Below are positions 51,602-59,273 of a stretch of DNA of 64,000 nucleotides, one piece after another. Source of the stretch: Tropicimonas_B omnivorans (GTDB lineage: Bacteria; Pseudomonadota; Alphaproteobacteria; Rhodobacterales; Rhodobacteraceae); NCBI RefSeq assembly GCF_031846565.1, contig NZ_JAVRHL010000001.1, forward strand, positions 992,001 to 1,056,000, in the 5' to 3' direction. Made by a program: the position numbers and the translations under genes. Numbering within the stretch: the stretch's first letter is position 1; the number at the start of each line of letters is the position of its first letter. The notes beneath the pieces are model-generated. The model was not told the DNA's origin. It saw nothing but the letters and a program-made list of their open reading frames with translations, and did not search any database.

Positions 51602-52185
51602 GTCTTTGTCTCCCTGATGTGTGTCGCGTCTCCTGATCCGATTGGTTCGGATTCTTCGGAGGGATTGCTGCTGATGCCAGAGGCCTGAGCCGCGATCCGA
51701 TTGGCAAACTCCAGAAACTGCAACATTTCACTGGAGGTGAGCGTACCGTCAATTCGCTCTCGTCTTTGCCGCATGGCGGGCTCGACCTTGTCGAAGAGCG
51801 CTTGCCCGTCAGCCGTCAGAGAGCAGATCCAGCGGCGTCGGTCGACCTTGTCGCGTTCCATGACGACAAGGCCGGCATCCTCCATCGTCTTCATGATGCG
51901 GCTGGCCTGGGACTGTTCGATCACGGTGCGGTTCACAAGCTCGCGTTGGGTCATGGAGCCGGCATCAGCGAGCATAAAGAGGACGCGCCATTCGGGCACA
52001 GAGATGCCCCCGACACGTTCGAGGATTTCCGCCTGTTCCTTCCCGAGCGCACGCTTCAGCCGCATCGCGATGACATGGATCACACTGGCGCCGGCAGGGA
52101 TATCGGCTGCACCAAGGAGATCCCCCTTCAGCATCAAGCCGCCATATTTCGGGGCGTCGGTACGATCGGGAGAGTGGGAACCCAT
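51598..52185 (-). CDS. MarR family transcriptional regulator
   Basis: This 195-residue protein has a MarR winged helix (SVPEWRVLFMLADAGSMTQRELVNRTVIEQSQASRIMKTMEDAGLV in two parts, residues about 60-110, then MERDKVDRRRWICSLTADGQALF for the wing). The N-terminal 40 residues are longer than average. An AGGAGG lies 10 bases before the ATG. It heads the tctCBA-MBL operon and is divergent from a universal stress protein gene. The 25-base motif at 52278 lies in its promoter and recurs at 54401, so it probably regulates both divergent pairs. Confidence 0.92.
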   Translation of the reverse strand: MGSHSPDRTDAPKYGGLMLKGDLLGAADIPAGASVIHVIAMRLKRALGKEQAEILERVGGISVPEWRVLFMLADAGSMTQRELVNRTVIEQSQASRIMKTMEDAGLVVMERDKVDRRRWICSLTADGQALFDKVEPAMRQRRERIDGTLTSSEMLQFLEFANRIAAQASGISSNPSEESEPIGSGDATHIRETKT

Positions 52186-52277
52186 GTCGCCGTGTCCTCC
52201 TCGGGGGTGGGCCAGGTCGCGTCTTGGATCGACGCTAGAAGGGCCTCGCCGTCATTTCAAGAAAAAAGAATGTTTGC

Positions 52278-52302
52278 ACATAGTATGTTTAGTCATGTAT
52301 AT
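52278..52302. promoter_or_regulatory. Conserved 25-base motif, site 1 (marR/usp promoter)
   Basis: The site starts ACATAGTATG, of which ACATA-G-TATGT is a perfect small palindrome, and continues TTTAGTCATG. Position by position it matches the site at 54401-54425 at 20 of 25 bases, in the same relative place between divergent genes. MarR-type operators are palindromes of this size. No third copy was noticed. Confidence 0.6.
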
Positions 52303-52360
52303 ATTCGGCACCGTTCGAACGTGGACGTTCTGGCCGATAATCGACGAGAGGCCATCATCG

Positions 52361-53179
52361 ATGAGCATCAAGAACATCCTGTGTGCCTATAGCGGTAAGG
52401 CCGGTCGGGGGGCCTCTCTGCGCCACGCAATCCGCATGACCAGGCATTTCGATTGCTTCCTGACGGGGGCCCTTCGCCATGGCCGTTCGAAGCTCACGCG
52501 AAAATTCCACGGCCAGCTGCCCAAACCCGTTCTAGATCAACTCAAGGCCGCCGATGACGAGATGATGGCCCGTGTCAGCACCCAGTTCATGGAACTGGTC
52601 CGCGAAGGCGGGGTCGAGGATCGCGCCGATTTCGTGGACCTCGTTCCCGACCGGGACGGCCCGATATCGTCCTATGCGCGCGCATTCGACATCGTGGTCA
52701 CAGGTTCCCACCCGCCGGATACGAGTGAGGAGCATGCCGTGGCTTTCCCGGATCTGATCGCGCTGCAAAGCGGTCGGCCCGTTCTGGTCGTCCCACCCGA
52801 CTACGAGGCGAGCGGCCTTGCGGATCATGCGCTTGTGGCGTGGGACGGGAAGCGTTCCTCGGCCCGGGCGCTTGGCGATGCCATGCCGATCCTGGAGCAG
52901 AAGGCTTGCGTCACCATCCTGACCGTCGGTGCGGTCAAGCCTGAAGGCGCCGATATTCTGCTGCGGAACCTTCAACGGCACAACATCTCGGCGAGGTACG
53001 TTACAAGGCCGCGCGAGGGGTCTGTCGCAACCACGATCCTTTCCGCGGCAGAGGAGTTCTCGGCGAAGCTGTTGGTCATGGGCGCTTTCGAGCATTCGAA
53101 GTTCAGCCACGACATCATGGGCGGCGTCACCACCGATGTGATGCGCGACACGTCGATCCCCGTTCTGCTGTCGCATTGA
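52361..53179 (+). CDS. Tandem-domain universal stress protein
   Basis: This 272-residue protein is made of two UspA domains (about 1-140 and 145-272); the first begins MSIKNILCAYSGKAGRGASL and the second ALVAWDGKRSSARALGDAM. The second ends in the ATP-loop-like LVMGAFEHSKFSHDIMGGVT, close to the GxxxHSxxxxxxxGG pattern of UspA-type binding sites in tandem proteins. The ATG at 52361 is about 9 bases after GAGAGG. It is divergent from marR; co-control with the transporter operon by the shared motif is likely. Confidence 0.88.
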   Translation: MSIKNILCAYSGKAGRGASLRHAIRMTRHFDCFLTGALRHGRSKLTRKFHGQLPKPVLDQLKAADDEMMARVSTQFMELVREGGVEDRADFVDLVPDRDGPISSYARAFDIVVTGSHPPDTSEEHAVAFPDLIALQSGRPVLVVPPDYEASGLADHALVAWDGKRSSARALGDAMPILEQKACVTILTVGAVKPEGADILLRNLQRHNISARYVTRPREGSVATTILSAAEEFSAKLLVMGAFEHSKFSHDIMGGVTTDVMRDTSIPVLLSH

Positions 53180-53237
53180 AGTCCGAAGTGGAAGGAAGGG
53201 TCGGGCAAGCCTCGTCCGGCGGCGCGCCCTTGTTCCT

Positions 53238-54338
53238 TCAGCCTTCCAGCCAGCTTTTGAGCGCCGCAAGAACGCCTTCGTTGGCTTCGTCCGGCCCGAT
53301 CGTCATGCGCAGCGAATTGGGCAGGTTGTACGCCTTGACCGGCCGGAGCACGAAGCCTTGCTCTCTCAGGTACGCGTCCGCCGCATCTGCGCTTCGGCTC
53401 GGATCGCCTTTAGGGAAATCGATCAGTACGAAATTCGCCTGACCCTCGGTGACACCCAGCCCCATCTTGCGAAGCTCCGTCCCGAGGCGGGCGCGCCATT
53501 CGGCATTGTAGCGCACTTGTCTTGCAACATGGTCCTGGTCCCGGATCGCGGCCACTCCGGCTGCTATGGCCGGACCGCTCATGTTGAAGGGCCCCCGAAT
53601 CCGATTGACCGCGTCAACCACATGTGAGGGCGCGTACATCCACCCGATGCGAAGGGAGGCCAGGCCGTGGACCTTTGAAAACGTCCGCGTCATCACGACG
53701 TTCTCGTGCGCCTCCACCAGTTCGATGCCGGCCTCGTAATCATCGGCGGAGGCGTATTCGGCATAGGCCGCGTCGATCACAAGGAGAACGTTCGACGGCA
53801 TGGACTCGGCGAGCCGGCTCATCTCGGCTTTCGAGATGTGCGTGCCAGTGGGGTTGTTGGGATTGGCAAGGAATACGATGCGCGTCTTGTCCGTGATGCG
53901 CGACAGAACGGCGTCGATCTCGACATTCATCCCGACTTCAGGGACCAGAACCGGCGAGCCGCCGCAAGCCAGAGTGTGAACGCGGTACATCAGGAAGCCC
54001 CGCTCGGACATCAGTGTCTCGTCGCCGGCGCCTACGTAGAGCCGTGTGAGCAAGCTCAGAAGCTCGTCCGAACCCGAGCCGCAGACGATACGCATGGGGT
54101 CGAGCCCGTTCGTCTTCCCGATCGCCTCGCGCAGTGCGGCAGCCGAGCCTTCGGGATAAAGTTCGAGCTGTGACGCGGCGACCGCATAGGCCTCAAGCGC
54201 CTTCGGACTGGGACCGAACGGGGCTTCGTTGGACGAAAGCTTCCAGACTTTGCGCGTCGCACCGTCGCCGCTGCTTCCGGGTTGATAGGCCGGAATCCGG
54301 CTGATTTGCGATTTCGGGGTGGGGCGTGTCTCGGGCAT
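53238..54338 (-). CDS. HisC-type pyridoxal-phosphate aminotransferase
   Basis: This 366-residue fold-type I aminotransferase shows KLSSNEAPFGPSPKALEA at the N-terminus, CGSGSDELLSLLTRLY, the PLP-binding NPNNPTGT, the aspartate of IDAAYAEY, and the PLP Lys in TFSKVHGLASLRIGW. Histidinol-phosphate, aromatic or related amino acids are possible substrates; in histidine biosynthesis it would sit with other his genes, which are absent. GAGG lies 6 bases before the ATG at 54338. It is divergent from the second FAD-linked oxidase, with the 25-base motif between. Confidence 0.88.
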   Translation of the reverse strand: MPETRPTPKSQISRIPAYQPGSSGDGATRKVWKLSSNEAPFGPSPKALEAYAVAASQLELYPEGSAAALREAIGKTNGLDPMRIVCGSGSDELLSLLTRLYVGAGDETLMSERGFLMYRVHTLACGGSPVLVPEVGMNVEIDAVLSRITDKTRIVFLANPNNPTGTHISKAEMSRLAESMPSNVLLVIDAAYAEYASADDYEAGIELVEAHENVVMTRTFSKVHGLASLRIGWMYAPSHVVDAVNRIRGPFNMSGPAIAAGVAAIRDQDHVARQVRYNAEWRARLGTELRKMGLGVTEGQANFVLIDFPKGDPSRSADAADAYLREQGFVLRPVKAYNLPNSLRMTIGPDEANEGVLAALKSWLEG

Positions 54339-54400
54339 CTTCAACCTCGTAAGGATTTTCGCGACCGTCCGCGGTTCGCTGACCGGAAATGCATGTCGAT

Positions 54401-54425
54401 ACATATTATGCTTAGTGATATTTAT
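54401..54425. promoter_or_regulatory. Conserved 25-base motif, site 2 (aminotransferase/FAD-oxidase promoter)
   Basis: The site starts ACATATTATG, continues CTTAGTGATA and ends TTTAT. It differs from site 1 at five positions only and lies in the divergent promoter of the HisC-type gene and the FAD-linked oxidase. This joins the two divergent pairs into a probable regulon. Confidence 0.6.
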
Positions 54426-54488
54426 AGGCTTGAAGCAAGAGGCGAGGAAGGCCTATCTTTTCCGTGAACCCCAGCACGAGGACTGCGC

Positions 54489-55883
54489 ATGCAACCAGCG
54501 TTGACCAAGCTCAGGACTCTTTTGGGGGCCGGCGGCGTCCTGGAAGGCGAGGATGCTGCCGCATTCGAGACCTCCGTTGCGGGGAAACGGGCTTCCTCGT
54601 TGGCCGTCCTGCGCCCTGCGTCTACCGAAGAGGTTTCCGAAGCCGTCAAAATCTGCGCCGAGCATGGGGTGGCAATCGTGCCCCAAGGCGGAAACACGAA
54701 TGTCTGCGGAATGACGCTCGCATCCCGGGACGCCGTAATCTTGAATCTCTCGCGTATGAACCAAATTATCGAGGTCGACCGGGAGGGCGGTACAATTACC
54801 GTCGAAGCCGGCGCCACGATGCAGGCGGTGCAGGAGGCCGCGACGGAGGCCGGTTTGCTGTTTGCCCCGGATTGGGGCGCGCGTGGATCGGCTCAGGTGG
54901 GCGGGGCCGTGGCCACCAATGGTGGTGGCCTCAACGTCATCGGCTACGGGACGACCCGCGAGCAGGTAATGGGCCTCGAGGCCGTGCTGGCTGACGGCCG
55001 CATCTGGAACGGCATGCGGCACCATATCAAGGACAACTCGGGATATGATCTCAAGCAGCTTCTGATCGGCTCCGAAGGCACTCTCGGCATCATCACGCGG
55101 CTCGTCTTCCGCCTGCATCCAGCCCCAAGTCATCGTATATCCATGATGGCGGTTCTGACGAGCACCGACCGGCTCATGGATGCCCTCGCCCTTGCGCGTC
55201 AGACGGCGGGAGATCAGCTCGTTGCGTTCGAGCTGATGAATGGCCTCGGGGTGGAGTTGGCACTGGAACGCTACCCCGATTTGAAGCGGCCCTTCGAGAC
55301 GCGGGCGGACTGGTACGTTCTGATTCAGCTTGCCGGTGGTCCAACCGTGACCGAGGCAATGGAGCAGATCTTCAGCGACGGGTTCGAGCAGGAGATCTTC
55401 TCGGACGGTGTTCTGGCCAATTCGATCGCGCAGGAGCGCAATCTCTGGGAAATCCGCGAGCAGCTCATCCCCATTCAGTATTTCGACTGCCCCTTCGCGA
55501 AGTGGGACGTCTCCGTCCCGGTGTCGCGCATCATGGAGTATCTGCACCGCGCAAGGGACATCGCATCTGATGTCGATCCAGAACTTGTTTGTTATGCCGT
55601 CGGCCACGTCGGCGACGGTAACATCCATTACAACATCTTCCTTCAGGGTCGGTCCGAGGCCGAGGCCGAACGTATCATCCCCGAGTTGATCCGCCGGATC
55701 GACGACCTCATCGCTGAGATGGGTGGCAGTATCACTGCGGAACACGGGGTGGGAACGGCATATATCGAGCGCGTGCGGCGGCTTAAATCGGGCGTAGAGT
55801 ACGAATTGATGCTGAAGCTAAGGGAACTCTTCGATCCGAACGGCATCCTGAACCCCGGCAAGCTCCTGCCTCGCAAGGGGTAG
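54489..55883 (+). CDS. FAD-linked oxidase (D-2-hydroxyacid dehydrogenase type), copy 2
   Basis: This 464-residue paralogue of the protein at 43414 has the same architecture: AIVPQGGNTNVCGM, LNLSRMNQIIEVDREGG, GARGSAQVGGAVATNGGG and IGSEGTLGIITR in the FAD domain, then the C-terminal HVGDGNIHYNIF and TAEHGVGTAYIERVR, ending LFDPNGILNPGK. It oxidises a D-2-hydroxy acid. Together with the aminotransferase it could interconvert an amino acid, 2-oxo acid and 2-hydroxy acid. It is the last functional gene of the accessory segment. Confidence 0.9.
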   Translation: MQPALTKLRTLLGAGGVLEGEDAAAFETSVAGKRASSLAVLRPASTEEVSEAVKICAEHGVAIVPQGGNTNVCGMTLASRDAVILNLSRMNQIIEVDREGGTITVEAGATMQAVQEAATEAGLLFAPDWGARGSAQVGGAVATNGGGLNVIGYGTTREQVMGLEAVLADGRIWNGMRHHIKDNSGYDLKQLLIGSEGTLGIITRLVFRLHPAPSHRISMMAVLTSTDRLMDALALARQTAGDQLVAFELMNGLGVELALERYPDLKRPFETRADWYVLIQLAGGPTVTEAMEQIFSDGFEQEIFSDGVLANSIAQERNLWEIREQLIPIQYFDCPFAKWDVSVPVSRIMEYLHRARDIASDVDPELVCYAVGHVGDGNIHYNIFLQGRSEAEAERIIPELIRRIDDLIAEMGGSITAEHGVGTAYIERVRRLKSGVEYELMLKLRELFDPNGILNPGKLLPRKG

Positions 55884-56019
55884 GCTGACTTGGTGTAAAA
55901 AGTCCGCCCCACGGGTCATGCCGTCAACGGGGGCAAGGTGAAGTCAGGCCTCAGTCGTTCGCTGACGATCTGGTTCGATGCGAACATGGTCTGAGTGCCG
56001 CCGCCGAAAGGCAAGCGAG

Positions 56020-56336
56020 GCCGACAGCCACAGACGCGGTCGCAGATCGAGACGCACATGCCGTCATCCCGCCCGGTAGGAACGCCACGCAGCGGACGCC
56101 TTCGACCGCGGTCGCGATCGCCCGGAACGAGGCCCCCCGCCTTGAAATACCTTGACCGCGCCATCTGTCGACGATGGAGCGGAGACCATCGCCGAAGCCC
56201 CGCCGAGACGAAAATGCATTGCGTGAAGCTACCGGGGCAGAGCCTCATGACGCTCGAATTCGATCGCCAGGTCGCGGAACTCCAAATCCGCGCCGCGGTC
56301 CTGAAAGGCCCACCGCGCTCGGAATACCTATCATAG
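56020..56336 (+). pseudogene. 3' remnant of an IS5-family transposase
   Basis: One frame reads ATDAVADRDAHAVIPPGRNAT and then AVAIARNEAP; after a shift another reads ALKYLDRAICRRWSGDHRRS, AETKMHCVKLPGQSLM and EFDRQVAELQIRAAVL, ending at the stop at 56336. These are the C-terminal blocks of IS5-type DDE transposases (including the Glu in AETKMH). The catalytic Asp blocks and the 5' part are missing. The remaining bases of 55884-56459 show no gene I can support. It marks the right side of the accessory segment. Confidence 0.65.
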
Positions 56337-56459
56337 AGCCCCCAGGATAAGTGCGGCCGGGGAAAGGGGAGCGGCCGGGGCTTCACCCTCTTTGCGCAGC
56401 AAAGCCAGGCAGGGAGCGACTACGCGCTGACGCCGAGGCGATCGGAAAGCTCCGTGGGG

Positions 56460-57638
56460 TTACTTCACGAAGAGCTTTGCCGGGGTGGAGCAGAGGCATT
56501 CGACGCCGTCCTCGGTGATGAGGATCGGTTCGGTGATCTCGATGCCGCCATCGTCCAGCCAGAGGGCCGGCATGAAGTGGAAGACCATGCCCGGCTGCAG
56601 GATCGCCTGGTCGCCGGGACGGAAGCTGATCGTGCGCTCGCCCCAGTCCGGAGGATAGGAGAGGCCGACGGCATAGCCGACGCGGCCTTCCTTCATGAAG
56701 CCGCGTGCGTTCAGCGTCATGTTGAAGGCATTGGCCACGTCCTCGGCGCGGTTGCCGGGGCGGGCCATCCGAAGCGCGACCTCGGTTGCTTCGAGGACGG
56801 CCTCCTCGGCGGCGAGGTACTTGTCCGGCACCTCGCCGAGAAACAGGGTCCGGGCCTGCGGCGCGTGGTAGCGGCGGTGGACGCCGGCGATCTCGAAGAA
56901 GGTGGGAACGCCGGAGGTGAGCGGCGTGCCGTCCCATGTGAGGTGGGGCGCGGTTGCGTCCATGCCGGAGGGCGCCATCGGCATGATGGCGGGATAGTCG
57001 CCCCACTCACCGTCCGCGCCGGCGATGCCCTGCTTGAATATCTCCGCAACGAGCACGTTCTTCGGCATGCCGGGTTCGGCCACCTCGACGATGCGCTGAT
57101 GCATCGCCTCCACGATCCGCGCGGCGCGGCGGATATAGACCATCTCCTCGGGGGACTTGCAGGTGCGCTGCCAGTTCACGAGGCCGACCTGGTCGAAGAA
57201 GCGGCAGTTCGGGAGCGCTTCCTGCAGGGCGGCGTGGGCGGCGGCGCTGTAGTAGTAGTTGTCGAGCTCGACGCCGATCCGCCGGGCATTCGGAAAGCGC
57301 CCCTCGATCAGCTGCCCGAGAATCGACATCGGATGCTTCTCGGGGTTCTGGACGTAGCTGTCGTCATACCCAGCGATGGCCTCGTCGGACATGAAGACCG
57401 TGCGCATCGCCCCGAGGGCGTCCATCGCGCGGCCCCACCACACCGGCTCGCCCTCCATGCCGAGGATCACGGCCTGATGGACGTAGAAGGACCAGCCGTC
57501 GTAGCCGGTCAGCCAATGCATGTTCGAGGGATCGACGCAGACGAGGAGATCGAGCCCCCGTTTCTCCATCTCGGCGCGGGTGCGTTCGAGGCGGGCCAGG
57601 TATTCGGGGGTCGGAAAGTCTGGATCTGTCGTCGCCAT
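56460..57638 (-). CDS. doeA: M24-fold hydrolase, ectoine hydrolase (DoeA/EutD)-like
   Basis: This 392-residue protein has the creatinase-like N-terminal domain (CVDPSNMHWLTGYDGWSFYV, then VWWGRAMDALGAMRTVFMSD) and a pita-bread C-terminal domain (MPMAPSGMDATAPHLTWDG, FFEIAGVHRRYH, SYPPDWGERTI, FHFMPALW, IEITEPILITEDGVECL). The usual M24 metal ligands are replaced (FFEIAG for the DxGA motif; FHFMP for the xxEP motif), as in ectoine hydrolase, which opens the ectoine ring. The rest of an ectoine operon (doeB, doeC, doeD) is not adjacent. It may be a related amidohydrolase. Confidence 0.65.
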   Translation of the reverse strand: MATTDPDFPTPEYLARLERTRAEMEKRGLDLLVCVDPSNMHWLTGYDGWSFYVHQAVILGMEGEPVWWGRAMDALGAMRTVFMSDEAIAGYDDSYVQNPEKHPMSILGQLIEGRFPNARRIGVELDNYYYSAAAHAALQEALPNCRFFDQVGLVNWQRTCKSPEEMVYIRRAARIVEAMHQRIVEVAEPGMPKNVLVAEIFKQGIAGADGEWGDYPAIMPMAPSGMDATAPHLTWDGTPLTSGVPTFFEIAGVHRRYHAPQARTLFLGEVPDKYLAAEEAVLEATEVALRMARPGNRAEDVANAFNMTLNARGFMKEGRVGYAVGLSYPPDWGERTISFRPGDQAILQPGMVFHFMPALWLDDGGIEITEPILITEDGVECLCSTPAKLFVK

Positions 57639-57742
57639 GAGGGTCCCGTCGCGTGGGAGATCCGCCTTTGTGGGTCCCGGGCGGTCAGGCGGGAAGGGCC
57701 GGATGCGGCGGGCCGCGCCGCATCCGGGTCGTCAGGTCCGGA

Positions 57743-59032
57743 TCAGCTGTAGATCGGGAAGCGGCCGGTGAGCTCCTGCACCTCGGCCTTCACTTTCGCT
57801 TCGACCTCAGCATTGCCGTCCGCGCCGTTCGCCGCAAGCCCGTCGACGACCTCTGAGATCCAGTCGCCGATCTGGCGGAACTCGGCTTCGCCGAAGCCGC
57901 GCGTCGTGCCGGCGGGGGAGCCGAGGCGGACGCCGGAGGTGATTGCGGGCGGCTCGGGGTCGAACGGGATGCCGTTCTTGTTGCAGGTGATGTTGGCGCG
58001 GCCGAGGGCGGCCTCGGTGTCCTTGCCGGTCACGCCCTTGGGGCGCAGGTCGACGAGGACGACGTGGGTGTCCGTGCCGCCGGTGACGATGTCCACGCCG
58101 CCCTTCATGAGCTGGTCCGCGAGCGCCTGCGCGTTGGAGACGACCTGGGCCGCGTAGTCCCGGAAGCCGGGCTGGAGCGCCTCGCCGAAGGCAACGGCCT
58201 TGGCGGCGATGACGTGCATCAGCGGGCCGCCCTGAATGCCGGGGAAGATCGCGGAGTTGACCTTCTTCGAGATGTCCGCGTCGTTCGTGAGGATCATGCC
58301 GCCGCGGGGACCGCGCAGGGTCTTGTGCGTCGTCGTGGTTGCGACATGGGCATGGGGGAACGGCGAGGGATGTGCGCCGCCGGCCACGAGGCCCGCGAAG
58401 TGCGCCATGTCCACGAGAAGCCAGGCCCCGATACTGTCGGCGATCTCGCGCATCTTTGCGAAATCCACCTGGCGCGGAATGGCGGAGCCGCCGGCGATCA
58501 GCATCTTCGGCTTGTGCTCGGCGGCGAGCTCGGCGACCTGGTCGTAATCGATCAGGTGATCCTGCTTGCGCACGCCGTACTGCACCGCGTTGAACCACTT
58601 ACCCGACTGGTTCGGCTTTGCGCCGTGGGTCAGGTGGCCGCCGGCGTCGAGGCTCATGCCGAGGATCGTGTCACCGGGCTGCAGCAGGGCGGTGAAGACA
58701 CCCTGGTTCGCCTGCGAGCCGGAATTGGGCTGCACGTTGACATACTGGACGTCGAAGAGCTGCTTGGCCCGGTCGCGGGCGAGGTTCTCGGCCACGTCGA
58801 CATAGTCGCAGCCGCCATAGTAGCGGCGGCCGGGATAGCCTTCGGCGTACTTGTTCGTGAGAACGGATCCCTGCGCCTCGAGGACGGCACGGGAAACGAT
58901 GTTCTCGGAGGCGATGAGTTCGATCTCGTCCCGCTGACGGCCGAGTTCGAGGCCAATGGCCTCGGCGATCTCGGGATCACGGGAGGCGAGGGCATCGCCG
59001 AAGAAGGTGGTGTCGCGCTGCGGTGCGTTCAT
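57743..59032 (-). CDS. glyA: Serine hydroxymethyltransferase
   Basis: GlyA converts serine and tetrahydrofolate to glycine and methylene-tetrahydrofolate. The 429-residue sequence is complete: DEIELIASENIVSRAVLEAQG, NKYAEGYPGRRYYGG, SLDAGGHLTHG, the PLP-binding AHVATTTTHKTLRGPRGG with the Lys after TTTH, and the tetrahydrofolate-site residues of SGVRLGSPAGTTRGF. Its 240-base upstream region shared with dacB shows no clear riboswitch. It lies about 100 bases before the doeA-like gene on the same strand. Confidence 0.97.
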   Translation of the reverse strand: MNAPQRDTTFFGDALASRDPEIAEAIGLELGRQRDEIELIASENIVSRAVLEAQGSVLTNKYAEGYPGRRYYGGCDYVDVAENLARDRAKQLFDVQYVNVQPNSGSQANQGVFTALLQPGDTILGMSLDAGGHLTHGAKPNQSGKWFNAVQYGVRKQDHLIDYDQVAELAAEHKPKMLIAGGSAIPRQVDFAKMREIADSIGAWLLVDMAHFAGLVAGGAHPSPFPHAHVATTTTHKTLRGPRGGMILTNDADISKKVNSAIFPGIQGGPLMHVIAAKAVAFGEALQPGFRDYAAQVVSNAQALADQLMKGGVDIVTGGTDTHVVLVDLRPKGVTGKDTEAALGRANITCNKNGIPFDPEPPAITSGVRLGSPAGTTRGFGEAEFRQIGDWISEVVDGLAANGADGNAEVEAKVKAEVQELTGRFPIYS

Positions 59033-59273
59033 AAATCCGGTTCCCCTGGCAACGGGCAGCGGGGGAGCGGTCCCCCGCGCGAGTTCTCGTCCTCCCTATC
59101 GCAAGGGCGGCCGGGGTTGAAGCCGCATTGCGCCGCATGAAAGGCCGCGCGCGACGCCGGAGGGATGATGTGCGGGATGCGGGCGACGATCACGGACAAG
59201 TGGTCCCGCGGCGCGAGGTCGTGCGACGCGGCCCCTTGCCGAGGGGCGCCGGCTTTGGAATCGTGCCGGCGCC

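Noticed and set aside
55877..55913. Imperfect hairpin after the second FAD-linked oxidase gene
   Set aside because: GACTT/AAGTC and GGC/GCC pair but with bulges and no T-tract; could be the terminator or an IS end, too weak to call.
19729..56459. Second copy of the tRNA-Ser 3' end as an attachment site
   Set aside because: Scanning by eye for the T-arm/acceptor sequence found no other copy in the window.
59033..59273. Riboswitch in the glyA/dacB divergent region
   Set aside because: No conserved riboswitch core was recognised; only GC-rich short repeats are visible.
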